Origin: Mesoflavibacter sp.
Lineage (GTDB): Bacteria; Pseudomonadota; Alphaproteobacteria; UBA8366; Aestuariispiraceae
Length of the DNA stretch: 64,000 nt
Assembly: GCA_017792345.1 (NCBI GenBank)
Contig: CP051228.1
Location: 4,742,148-4,806,147, forward strand
Direction of reading: 5' to 3'
Every line of letters begins with the position of its first letter. Position 1 is the stretch's first letter. Under the pieces are notes generated by a model. The model was not told the origin of the DNA. It searched no databases and saw nothing but the letters and a program-made list of their open reading frames with translations. Shown here in pieces: positions 1 to 10,033 of the stretch. The position numbers were made by a program, and so were the translations under genes.

Positions 1-252
1 GACCTGCATCACCGCATGCCGGTCATTGTCGATCCGCATCGTTTCGAAACTTGGCTGCATGCCGACGAGGACGAGGCCGCGCGGGTCATGCGCCCCTATG
101 TCGGCGCACGGAAACTCGTCTATCATCCGGTATCGCCGCGCCTGAACGATGTGCGCAACGACGATGAGGACTTGTCCCGGCCGATCGAGCTGGACCCTGA
201 ATTGCTGAAAGAACCAGCGAAGAAATCCGACGACCAGATGTCGCTGTTCTAG
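1..252 (+). CDS. SOS response-associated peptidase (SRAP/YedK-HMCES family), C-terminal part
   Basis: The reading frame is open from base 1, so the gene starts upstream and only the last 83 codons are here. The segment DLHHRMPVIVDPHRFETWL matches the conserved C-terminal stretch of SRAP proteins, in which a His-Arg-Met-Pro block precedes a loop ending in a Trp. Family members cover abasic sites in single-stranded DNA by forming a thiazolidine crosslink through Cys2; that residue lies outside the window. The tail is charged and ends in QMSLF, a possible beta-clamp-binding-like end (inference). The ATG at 16 is internal and is not taken as a start. The family call is fairly firm; the function is by homology only. 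Confidence 0.8.
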   Translation, partial: DLHHRMPVIVDPHRFETWLHADEDEAARVMRPYVGARKLVYHPVSPRLNDVRNDDEDLSRPIELDPELLKEPAKKSDDQMSLF

Positions 253-254
253 GA

Positions 255-1043
255 TTACCGCGACGGCGGCGCCATCCCGTCGAATTCGGATAGGAAGACG
301 GCGAAGTTCGACGCGGCACGGGCAACCAGGCGGCGCCCGGTCTCCGCATCTGCGGCCAAGGCGTCCCCCGCCGCGCCCTGCGGATTGAGATCCCGCATCA
401 GCCAGCCCAGTTTGACCGGCTTGCCGCCGACACCGACGAAACGGTTGCGCTTGGCCCATTCCTCCCCAGCGGACGGGAACCTCGCCAACTTGTCCTGTCG
501 AACGGCTGCGTCCCGGATCGCCAGCATGGCCGATGTCTCCAGCGCGCCGCCATGGATGCCGTGGGTCAACTCATCGGCGTCCAGTACGCCTTCCGCCTCC
601 GCCAGGGCATACCAGGATGTATGGGCGGTCAGCATGCCATGGGCCGCGCGCAGATCGCGGGCAACGATATCCATGGCGGATACGTTGCCGCCATGGCCGT
701 TGAAGATCACCAGCTTGCGGATGCCCGCCCGGGCCACGCCTTGCCCGATCTCGGTCCACAGCCGGATCAGCGTCTCCGCCGACAGGCTGAGCGTGCCTGG
801 AAAATCCTCATGCTCGATGCTGCGTCCGATGGGCTGCATCGGCAGAATCAAGACGTCCAGATCGGGGTCGATTCCCGGCATGGCCGCGTCCAGTACGGCA
901 GCGGCAAGATCGCTGTCGACCGATAGCGGCAGATGCGGCCCGTGTTGCTCCGTCGCGCCGACAGGCAGGACGGCAATCGCGCGGTCGCTGTCGACCGCGC
1001 GAAACTCTTCCACCGTCAGATCTGCCCAGTATCGTGCCGTCAT
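255..1043 (-). CDS. Creatininase family protein (creatinine amidohydrolase-like)
   Basis: 262 residues, the usual family length. Residues 25-40 contain the hallmark LPVGATEQHGPHLPL, with the Glu and His metal ligands; IFNGHGGN (about residue 113) and HGGALETSAM (about 164) supply the remaining ligands. These are binuclear metal amidohydrolases that open cyclic or linear amides; members include creatininase, MftE and FAPy deformylase, so the substrate is unknown. It lies 44 bp downstream of hppD on the same strand and may be cotranscribed with it, which would tie it loosely to aromatic amino-acid catabolism (inference). No strong Shine-Dalgarno is seen before the ATG. Confidence 0.88.
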   Translation of the reverse strand: MTARYWADLTVEEFRAVDSDRAIAVLPVGATEQHGPHLPLSVDSDLAAAVLDAAMPGIDPDLDVLILPMQPIGRSIEHEDFPGTLSLSAETLIRLWTEIGQGVARAGIRKLVIFNGHGGNVSAMDIVARDLRAAHGMLTAHTSWYALAEAEGVLDADELTHGIHGGALETSAMLAIRDAAVRQDKLARFPSAGEEWAKRNRFVGVGGKPVKLGWLMRDLNPQGAAGDALAADAETGRRLVARAASNFAVFLSEFDGMAPPSR

Positions 1044-1087
1044 GGCGCGAGAATGGCCGCAGATGCCGAGAACCGCAACCGCCGGGA

Positions 1088-2167
1088 TTACGCCTTGGCA
1101 GCGATCACCCCGCGCTGCACCTGATCGCGCTCGATGCTTTCGAACAGGGCTTTGAAATTACCCTCGCCGAAGCCTTCGTCGTGTTTGCGCTGAATGATCT
1201 CGAAGAAGGCCGGGCCCAGCAACGGCTTGGTAAAGATTTGCAGCAGGATGCGCGGATCGCCGTCTTCCGTCGATCCGTCGACCAACAGGCCGCGCGCCTT
1301 CATCTCGTCAACCGGTTCGCCATGACCGGGCAGGCGTTCTTCCAGCATGTCGTAATAGGTCGCCGGCGGCGGTTTCATGAAATCGATGCCCAGCGCCCGC
1401 AGACGGTCGACCGTGGCGTAGATGTCGTCGGTGGACAGGGCGATATGCTGAATGCCCTCGCCGTTGAAATCGTCCAGGAATTCCTGGATTTGGCCTTTGC
1501 CCTCGGTCGCTTCCTCATTCAGCGGGATTCGGATCAGCCCATCGGGCGCCGCCATGGCCTTGGAATGAAGCCCAGTATATTCGCCCTTGATGTCGAAATA
1601 CCGGATTTCCTTGAAGTTGAAGAAGCGTTCATAGAAGGACGCCCAATAACCCATCCGGCCCTTGTAGACATTGTGGGTCAGGTGATCGATCGTCTTCAGA
1701 CCGGCCCCGACGGGGTTGCGATCGACGCCGTCCAGATACTTGAAATCGATGTCATAGATCGTCGCCTGGTCGCCGAACCGGTCGATCAGGAAGATCGGCG
1801 CCCCGCCGATGCCCTTGATCGCGGGCAGGCGCAGTTCCATGGGGCCGGTCGGCAGTTCCATCGGTTCCGCCCCGCGCCGCAGCAATTCGTCATAGGCGTG
1901 ATGCGCGTCCTGCACCCGGAACGCCATGGCGCAGGCGGCGGGCCCGTGTTCCGCCGCGAAGAACTCCGCCTGGCTGCGGGGCTGTTCGTTCAGGATGAAA
2001 TTGATATCGCCCTGCCGGTAGAGCGCGGTCTTCTTGGATCGGTGCTGAGCGACCTTGGTGAATCCCAGCGCGGTCATGACCTGTTCGAGCAGTTTCGGAT
2101 CCGGTGCGGAAAACTCCACAAATTCAAAACCTTGAAGCCCGATCGGGTTTTGCGCTTCCTGGGTCAT
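1088..2167 (-). CDS. hppD: 4-hydroxyphenylpyruvate dioxygenase
   Basis: 359 residues, typical for bacterial HPPD. The enzyme is a non-heme Fe(II) dioxygenase that turns 4-hydroxyphenylpyruvate into homogentisate in tyrosine degradation. The two vicinal-oxygen-chelate halves are visible. Metal ligands are the His in TIDHLTHNV (C-terminal half), the His in [10 protein letters not shown] and the Glu in PAFFEIIQR near the end; the C-terminal helix RDQVQRG is also present. The start at 2167 is preceded by CCGGAGACAG. It diverges from an IclR-family gene with a palindromic operator between them, so control by that regulator is likely. The creatininase-like gene follows in the same direction. Confidence 0.96.
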   Translation of the reverse strand: MTQEAQNPIGLQGFEFVEFSAPDPKLLEQVMTALGFTKVAQHRSKKTALYRQGDINFILNEQPRSQAEFFAAEHGPAACAMAFRVQDAHHAYDELLRRGAEPMELPTGPMELRLPAIKGIGGAPIFLIDRFGDQATIYDIDFKYLDGVDRNPVGAGLKTIDHLTHNVYKGRMGYWASFYERFFNFKEIRYFDIKGEYTGLHSKAMAAPDGLIRIPLNEEATEGKGQIQEFLDDFNGEGIQHIALSTDDIYATVDRLRALGIDFMKPPPATYYDMLEERLPGHGEPVDEMKARGLLVDGSTEDGDPRILLQIFTKPLLGPAFFEIIQRKHDEGFGEGNFKALFESIERDQVQRGVIAAKA

Positions 2168-2235
2168 CGACTGTCTCCGGCAAGATTGAGAATACGGCGC
2201 AGTCTAGTCCCTGTCGCTTCGGTGTGATAGAAAGC

Positions 2236-2254
2236 TGTTTCACACAGTGAAACA
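2236..2254. promoter_or_regulatory. 19-bp perfect palindrome, likely IclR operator
   Basis: The sequence TGTTTCAC-ACA-GTGAAACA has perfect 8-bp arms around a 3-bp centre. It lies in the 100-bp divergent region, 14 bp before the IclR-family ATG and 69 bp before hppD. IclR regulators bind short palindromes of this size in their own divergent promoters. Assignment to the neighbouring regulator is inference from position. Confidence 0.6.
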
Positions 2255-2267
2255 CAGATAATCGAAT

Positions 2268-3062
2268 ATGGCAGTCAAATCTATCGAAAGCCTGCGCCGC
2301 GGTCTGGCGGTCTATGACCTGCTTCATCGGCAGGGCGCCACCAGCCTGGCGACCCTCGCCCGTGAAACCGGGCTGCCGAAAGCGACCCTGCTGCGACTGC
2401 TGCGCACGCTTCAGGAATCGGGCTGGATTGCGCGACGGTTCAATGACGGCCGGTATCTGCCCGCCACGACCGCCCGCCCCAGTTTCGACATCCGTCATTC
2501 GCTGCTGCGGTCGGGAATGGCGGCGGTCCAATCCCTCAGCGATATGGCCGGCCTGCCGGCCGATCTGGTCGCGCTGACCGACACCCCGTCGCTTGAAGTC
2601 GTCGACAGCACGCGCCGCCGCATACCGGGGGGCGTCGACCCGCTGGTCGCCGGGTTCCGTCCCAGCTTCCTGTTTTCCTCCCCGGGCAGGGCCATCCTCG
2701 CCAATCTGCCCGACACGGAACGGGAGCGCGTTCTTACCTATGTGCAAGGGGCGGATTCACCCGCCATTCGGTTCGAATTGACCAGCGGACGCCTGGCGCA
2801 GGAATTGGACGCGACGCGGCGGCGCGGCTATGGCATCCGTGCGGCGGGCTATTGGCCGGACAGTTCGGATTATGGCGCGGAACCGATGGACATTTCGGTC
2901 CCGATCATCGCCGCCGCCCGCGTGCTCGGCGCGGTCAGCCTGGTCTGGCCGTCCCGGGAGGACACATCCGACAGGGTCGCCCGTGACCATCTGGACGCGA
3001 TGCGCGCCGCCGCCGATGAAATTTCCAGGGCGGCCCTTTCTTCTTCGGATCGGATGCGCTAG
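2268..3062 (+). CDS. IclR family transcriptional regulator
   Basis: 264 residues. The N-terminal winged helix (residues about 8-65) includes the recognition region TSLATLARETGLPKATLLRL; the C-terminal effector-binding domain (about 80-255) ends with the typical pattern MDISVPIIAAARVLGAVSL. IclR proteins sense small metabolites and usually control adjacent catabolic genes. Divergence from hppD makes hydroxyphenylpyruvate or homogentisate a plausible effector (inference). The 19-bp palindrome just before the ATG suggests autoregulation. The ATG at 2268 places the helix-turn-helix at the expected distance from the N terminus. Confidence 0.93.
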   Translation: MAVKSIESLRRGLAVYDLLHRQGATSLATLARETGLPKATLLRLLRTLQESGWIARRFNDGRYLPATTARPSFDIRHSLLRSGMAAVQSLSDMAGLPADLVALTDTPSLEVVDSTRRRIPGGVDPLVAGFRPSFLFSSPGRAILANLPDTERERVLTYVQGADSPAIRFELTSGRLAQELDATRRRGYGIRAAGYWPDSSDYGAEPMDISVPIIAAARVLGAVSLVWPSREDTSDRVARDHLDAMRAAADEISRAALSSSDRMR

Positions 3063-3124
3063 GCCTGGAACTTGTGGAGGGGCATTGCCATATCCGGCAT
3101 GGTTCGAACCCGATAGGTGATCTT

Positions 3125-3655
3125 ATGTCCCGCATTTGCGGTCCGATTGGATTGGTGACCGCCCTGTTCCTGTTCGCCGCGACCATTCCGTCGGCGACCG
3201 CGCAATCCACCGAGAAGATCCGTTGCGGCACGGCGGCCAGCCTCGCCTTCGTCCGCGACACGATCAAACCGAAGCGCCACTTGGCCGGGATGATCATGGG
3301 CGTGGCCCGACAGACAAACGCGTTCAACGCAACCCTGGCGGAAGCCCAATCGAGAGGCTTCGGTCAACAGATGGTCGGCTTCTATCAGAAGATGCTGGAT
3401 CAAACCCTGCTGATGCATACGCCGTCTTGGGAATGCAATCTCGCAGCCGCCTATGCCGCGCACCTGACGGACGACCAACTGACATCACTGACCGCCGAGC
3501 GTCAGATGTCGCCCGCTTTCGCCGACTTGCAAAACGTGAAGCCCCAGATCGATACGCAGATGCGCGCCAAGTCCGAGGGCATCCTGCAAAGCGCCGTTTC
3601 CGAATTTCTGTCCGGCGGGGTCCAGTTCCTGCAGGCCTACAAGCGAAAGAATTGA
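3125..3655 (+). CDS. Secreted protein of unknown function, DUF2059-like
   Basis: 176 residues from the ATG at 3125, which gives a clear signal peptide: a short Arg-containing head, a hydrophobic stretch (GLVTALFLFAATI) and an ATAQ cleavage site. An upstream in-frame ATG at 3074 would bury the signal and is rejected. The mature part is helical, with the segment LTDDQLTSLTAERQMSPAFADL resembling the end of DUF2059 domains, where an acidic LxxEEL stretch precedes a fishhook-like helix. Two Cys residues (in RCGTA and WECNL) may form a disulfide. It ends one base before the convergent PhnD-like gene. The DUF2059 match is tentative. Confidence 0.7.
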   Translation: MSRICGPIGLVTALFLFAATIPSATAQSTEKIRCGTAASLAFVRDTIKPKRHLAGMIMGVARQTNAFNATLAEAQSRGFGQQMVGFYQKMLDQTLLMHTPSWECNLAAAYAAHLTDDQLTSLTAERQMSPAFADLQNVKPQIDTQMRAKSEGILQSAVSEFLSGGVQFLQAYKRKN

Positions 3656-3656
3656 T

Positions 3657-4469
3657 CTAGGCGACCTGCGGGTAGCCCAACCGTTCGGCTTCTGCCTTCA
3701 TGGCAAGCATGGGCGCGTAGTCCTCCACCCCGGCGGGACGCATTGCCTTGATCAACAGATCCCCGCGGCACGCGGCCAGATCCGCGTCCTGCGCGGCGTC
3801 GAGCAAGGCATCCCGGATTCGCCGGACCAGATCCGCCTGCGCATCCACGCGCACGGCATAGGGTAAGGCCGGGGCCTGGCGCGTCCATTGCAGCACCCGA
3901 AGCTCCTCCACCGCCTGCGGCCGATGCCGCTGCAGCAATGCCCAGGTCACGCTGTCTATCGCGGCGACATCCGCCTCGCCACGCTGGACCGCCTCGGCGG
4001 ACAAGGCATGCCCGCCGCTCAGGATGACCGAACCGAAGAATGCCCCCGCCGACGCCAAGGGGGCCACTGTATGGCGCAGCGCGTTCATGCCGGAATGAGA
4101 ATTGGCATTGTTCACGGCCGCCCGGCGCCCCCGCAGATCGCTCAGCGACGTCACGGAATCGGCCCGGCGGACGATGATCGCGCTGGAATAGAGACCCGGC
4201 GCGCATCCTTCGCAGTCATAGTCGGGTGTTGCGACCGGCTGCAGAAAGTCCCGCAACTCTGTCATCAAAGGATAGCCGCAAGTCTGGGTCAGCAGCAGGG
4301 CCGGATCGCGCCACAGCGCTTCGCCATCCGCCGCCCGGGTCAGCGTATCAGGCACATCCGCCACGCCCTGCCGGCGCAGATGCCCGGCGATCCCGGCCCA
4401 CCAGGCATCTGTCGCGCCGGTCAGTTCCGGCAGGTCGTATTGCGGAAGGCTGGCGAAGGGCGAATTCAT
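3657..4469 (-). CDS. Phosphate/phosphonate-type substrate-binding protein without signal peptide (PhnD-like)
   Basis: 270 residues. The periplasmic-binding-protein fold of the PhnD/SsuA-like group is recognisable: YSSAIIVRRADSVTSLSDLRGRR (about residues 93-115), then NSHSGMNALRH, the conserved loop for oxyanion binding, then GEADVAAIDSVTW. No signal peptide or lipobox is visible, and no ABC permease or ATPase adjoins it, so it may not serve transport. The ATG overlaps the murA stop as TAATG, so it is translationally coupled to murA. The family is fairly clear; the ligand is unknown. Confidence 0.75.
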   Translation of the reverse strand: MNSPFASLPQYDLPELTGATDAWWAGIAGHLRRQGVADVPDTLTRAADGEALWRDPALLLTQTCGYPLMTELRDFLQPVATPDYDCEGCAPGLYSSAIIVRRADSVTSLSDLRGRRAAVNNANSHSGMNALRHTVAPLASAGAFFGSVILSGGHALSAEAVQRGEADVAAIDSVTWALLQRHRPQAVEELRVLQWTRQAPALPYAVRVDAQADLVRRIRDALLDAAQDADLAACRGDLLIKAMRPAGVEDYAPMLAMKAEAERLGYPQVA

Positions 4470-5830
4470 TACCCGGCGATACGTTCAATCTGCGCACCGC
4501 ACGCCGCAAGTTTGACGTCCAGGCGCTCATACCCCCGGTCCAGGTGATAAATCCGATTCACGATGGTTTCGCCCTGTGCCGCCAGACCGGCAATGACCAA
4601 CGCCACCGAGGCCCGCAGATCGGTCGCCATGACCTGCGCCCCGGTCAGCCGGTGCACGCCGCGCACCATGGCGGATCGGCCGTGCAGGTTGATGCTGGCC
4701 CCCATGCGGCTCAGTTCCGGCACATGCATGAAGCGGTTCTCAAAGATCGTCTCCGTCACCATGGACGCGCCCTGCGCCGTCGACAGCAGCGCCATCATCT
4801 GGGCCTGGAGGTCTGTCGGAAAACCGGGATAAGGCTCCGTCATCACATCGGTTCCGACCAGGGCGCCGCAGCGAATGCGCATGCCGTCCGGCACGCGGTC
4901 GACGGTAACGCCCGCAGCCTCCATCGACGCGATTGCGGCACCCAACGTATCGGGCCGCGCGCCGATCAGGGTCGCGTCGCCGCGCGTGGCGGCAACGGCC
5001 ATGGCATAGGTGCCGGTTTCGATCCTGTCCGGCATCACGGCATGTTCCGCGCCGTTCAGAGACTCGACACCCTGGATCTCGATCGTATCGCTGCCCGCGC
5101 CTTGAATGCGTGCGCCCATGGCCTTCAGGCATTCCGCCAGATCGACGATTTCCGGCTCACGCGCGGCGTTGATCAGGCGCGTCGTTCCCTTCGCCAGGGT
5201 CGCCGCCATCATCAGATTTTCCGTCGCGCCGACCGACACAAAGGGGAAGGTCACTTCCGCGCCGGTCAGACCGTTCGGCGCGACGGCGACGATGTAACCG
5301 CCGTCCAGTTCGATTTCTGCCCCAAGCAATTGGAGACCCTTCAGATGCAGGTCGACCGGCCGCGTACCGATGGCGCAGCCGCCGGGCAGCGAGACCCGCG
5401 CTTTCCCGTGCTTCGCCAGCAAGGGGCCCAGCACCAGGACACCCGCGCGCATCTTCCGGACAATATCGTATTCCGCGACCGTGTTGTTCAGGGTGCCGCC
5501 GTTCATTACCAGGCGCTGCGGTGCGCCGTCCCCATCGGGCGTTTCGAACGCGACTTCGATGCCCAGGCTTTCCAGCAACTGCGCCGTGGTCCGGATATCC
5601 GCCAGGCGCGGTACGTTGGTCAGGGTCAGGACCCCATCGGTCAGGATCGACGCGCACATAAGTTTCAATGCGGAATTCTTCGCGCCGCCGATGCGGATAT
5701 TCCCTTTCAAAGGGGTGCCGCCGATGATCCTGATCTTGTCCATGCCGCCCGTCTTTCCAGCCGTCGGCGCGTCCGAATTCGGGGCGGCGACATTATCCAG
5801 CAACGCATTATTCAGATCATGGGGCGACAT
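4469..5830 (-). CDS. murA: UDP-N-acetylglucosamine 1-carboxyvinyltransferase
   Basis: Catalyses the first committed step of peptidoglycan synthesis, transfer of enolpyruvate from PEP to UDP-GlcNAc, in the cytoplasm. The canonical N terminus MDKIRIIGG lies at residue 30 of the open frame; KNSALKL holds the catalytic Lys. The loop [19 protein letters not shown] carries the catalytic Cys (C152 here) that fosfomycin alkylates. The frame can start at 5830, preceded by a strong AGAGAGG, giving 453 residues with a 29-residue low-complexity leader, or at 5743 (424 residues), which matches family length. The longer start is listed because of its ribosome-binding site. The next gene overlaps by one base. 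Confidence 0.96.
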   Translation of the reverse strand: MSPHDLNNALLDNVAAPNSDAPTAGKTGGMDKIRIIGGTPLKGNIRIGGAKNSALKLMCASILTDGVLTLTNVPRLADIRTTAQLLESLGIEVAFETPDGDGAPQRLVMNGGTLNNTVAEYDIVRKMRAGVLVLGPLLAKHGKARVSLPGGCAIGTRPVDLHLKGLQLLGAEIELDGGYIVAVAPNGLTGAEVTFPFVSVGATENLMMAATLAKGTTRLINAAREPEIVDLAECLKAMGARIQGAGSDTIEIQGVESLNGAEHAVMPDRIETGTYAMAVAATRGDATLIGARPDTLGAAIASMEAAGVTVDRVPDGMRIRCGALVGTDVMTEPYPGFPTDLQAQMMALLSTAQGASMVTETIFENRFMHVPELSRMGASINLHGRSAMVRGVHRLTGAQVMATDLRASVALVIAGLAAQGETIVNRIYHLDRGYERLDVKLAACGAQIERIAG

Positions 5831-5947
5831 GGAAACCTCTCTGGAAAACCTGTTTTCGGGTGGGCCGGACTGATCGGGCCGGCCGGATCTGACTTACGCG
5901 TTCGCTCGGAATGATATGAAGGCCGAAACGGGGCGAAACCGGGGCGA

Positions 5948-6136
5948 TTAGCCGGACCGGTCCGAACCGCCGCCTTCCGGGGTTCCGTCGCCGGGAAGTG
6001 TAGACGATTCGGCCTCCGTCTCCTGCCGTCTGGCACGTTGCTGCGCCTTTCGGCGGGCAAGATTGGCGCGCAGTTTCTCGGCCTGCCGATCCAGGCGCGC
6101 CTGTTCGCTGTCGGAGAGTTTGCGACCGTTCGTCAT
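5948..6136 (-). CDS. Small basic conserved protein upstream of murA
   Basis: 62 residues from the ATG at 6136 (MTNGRKLSDSEQARLDRQ). The first 45 residues form a highly charged helix rich in Arg, Lys, Gln and Ala (KLRANLARRKAQQRARRQ); the tail is Gly/Ser/acidic. A longer frame to 6202 would overlap unrelated upstream sequence and is not used. Short LRxNLxRRKxQxR proteins of this type are commonly found next to murA in alphaproteobacteria, which supports its being real. Function is unknown; a nucleic-acid or ribosome contact would fit the charge (inference). It precedes murA by 117 bp on the same strand. Confidence 0.62.
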   Translation of the reverse strand: MTNGRKLSDSEQARLDRQAEKLRANLARRKAQQRARRQETEAESSTLPGDGTPEGGGSDRSG

Positions 6137-6274
6137 GCCCCGGAAATGCCGTCCCGCGCGGTTCGAGTCAAGTCGATCACCTTCGGCCTTGCACACCCCC
6201 AACCGCTATGGCATAAGCGCGCCCGCTTGGGCAGGGAATGTAGGATTCTCGACATTCCTTCCGCCGACGAGAAA

Positions 6275-6349
6275 GCTGCCGTAGCTCAGGGGTAGAGCAC
6301 TCCCTTGGTAAGGGAGAGGCCCGGGGTTCAATTCCCCGCGGCAGCACCA
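6275..6349 (+). tRNA. tRNA-Thr (anticodon GGU)
   Basis: A complete cloverleaf can be folded by hand. The acceptor arms GCTGCCG and CGGCAGC pair at all seven positions, followed by discriminator A and an encoded CCA. The D arm is GCTC-AGGGGTA-GAGC, the anticodon arm CTCCC-TTGGTAA-GGGAG and the T arm CGGGG-TTCAATT-CCCCG. The loop TTGGTAA reads anticodon GGT, which decodes ACC. Its strand is opposite to the small protein and murA. It is a single gene with no tRNA neighbours in the window and no attachment-site-like duplication nearby. Confidence 0.97.
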
Positions 6350-8848
<2,499 letters not shown>

Positions 8849-8857
8849 GTGTAAACG

Positions 8858-8887
8858 TGCCCGGGCGGAGAAAGCTCCGCCCGGGTA
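8858..8887 (+). terminator. Strong hairpin after katG
   Basis: CCCGGGCGGAG (8860-8870) pairs perfectly with CTCCGCCCGGG (8875-8885) around an AAAG tetraloop, with two further weak pairs at the base. It starts ten bases after the katG stop. There is no U-tract after the stem, so it may act as a factor-assisted terminator or as an mRNA 3' end stabiliser. Confidence 0.7.
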
Positions 8888-9077
8888 CTGTGCTCCGCAT
8901 CCCCTGTCTCTTGCAAAGCCAGCATGATCTCGGAACTTTCTGACCAGGCTCTACACGTGAACTGCGACGAACAATTGCACTCACTGCAAGATTAGACCGC
9001 CAAGCGAAGCGAACACCGGATGCGCCCCACCATTCAAGGGTATGCCCGTGAGTTCGAAACGCCGAAGCCCGCCCCCG

Positions 9078-10019
9078 TCAATCCGTGTTCCCGTCCGTCA
9101 GGATGTCCCAGCCGGAGACGCTGGTACGGCGGCGGCGCGGCAGGAGGGCGAGTGGGACGGTCGCCAGGAAATGCAGGTAGATGATCGCCGATAGGCCGGC
9201 CAAAACCGCTTTGGGATAGAATTCCCAGAAATTCTTGCGGAAGAAGCGGATCAAGGACCGGTGCTTGTGCCAGTTGACGAAGACCGGCCGGTGCTGGGAG
9301 CTGACCCCCTTATGGTGCAGGACCTCGACCGTCGGCAGGAAGAAGATGTCGCGCCCATCCTGGGTGAGGCGCAGGCACAGATCGATATCCTCGAAATGCA
9401 GGAAATAGCTTTCGTCGAACGCACCAAACTTCTTCAGATCGGCCGCCCGGACCATCATGCAAGCGCCGGAGACGGCCTGAACGATGGTCGCCCCTTTCGG
9501 CAGGGGACGCTGAGTGTGATTGAAATGCCGGAAGCGCGGGTGGTTCGGCAATAATTTGTGAATGCCCAACAGCACGCAGCCGACCTGGAACGGGGATGGG
9601 ATGTCCCGGCGGCACCCCGCCTGCTCGCGTCCGTCTGGACCGAGGATAAGCGGACCGACCATGCTGGCCTTGGCGTTCTTTTCCAGGAACCGGCTCAGGC
9701 GCGACACGCTGTTGGCCGACAGGACGCAATCCGGATTCAAGAACAGGATATGCCTGCCCGAAGCGGCCTTCAGCCCGGCATTGCAGCCATGGGCGAAGCC
9801 GGAATTATAGCCGACCTCGACAATTGTTATGGTGCGGCGATCGTTGGACAGTGTGCGGATGGCCGCCAGGCTGTCGTCCGTCGACGCGTTGTCGACGACA
9901 ATGACTTCCAGGTCGACGCGGGTCTGGGCCAGGACGCTCTGCACAGCGTCCAGCAGATAGTGGCCGGCATTGTAGTTCACGATAATGACGGAAACCGCCG
10001 TGTCCTTGCGGACGGCCAT
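9078..10019 (-). CDS. Glycosyltransferase family 2 (rhamnosyltransferase-like)
   Basis: 313 residues from the ATG at 10019, which follows AGGGGGG at good distance; a TTG at 10037 overlapping the upstream stop is the alternative. GT-A fold: SVIIVNYNAG at the N terminus, VVDNASTDDSL, then FLNPDCVL as the DxD-equivalent metal site, and FDESYFLHFEDIDLCLR, the ED acceptor-site motif of WbbL-type enzymes. The C terminus has a hydrophobic segment (about residues 277-300) that may bind the membrane. It would transfer a sugar from a nucleotide donor to a lipid-linked glycan. It is coupled to the O-antigen ligase-like gene upstream; the exact donor is unknown. Confidence 0.9.
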   Translation of the reverse strand: MAVRKDTAVSVIIVNYNAGHYLLDAVQSVLAQTRVDLEVIVVDNASTDDSLAAIRTLSNDRRTITIVEVGYNSGFAHGCNAGLKAASGRHILFLNPDCVLSANSVSRLSRFLEKNAKASMVGPLILGPDGREQAGCRRDIPSPFQVGCVLLGIHKLLPNHPRFRHFNHTQRPLPKGATIVQAVSGACMMVRAADLKKFGAFDESYFLHFEDIDLCLRLTQDGRDIFFLPTVEVLHHKGVSSQHRPVFVNWHKHRSLIRFFRKNFWEFYPKAVLAGLSAIIYLHFLATVPLALLPRRRRTSVSGWDILTDGNTD

Positions 10020-10033
10020 CCGATCTGCCCCCC

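Noticed and set aside
1034-2227. Long plus-strand ORF opposite hppD
   Set aside because: It mirrors the hppD reading frame in a GC-rich genome, has no family pattern, and hppD is certain.
4226-5914. 562-codon plus-strand ORF
   Set aside because: Antisense to murA and the PhnD-like gene; Arg/His-rich composition typical of a shadow frame.
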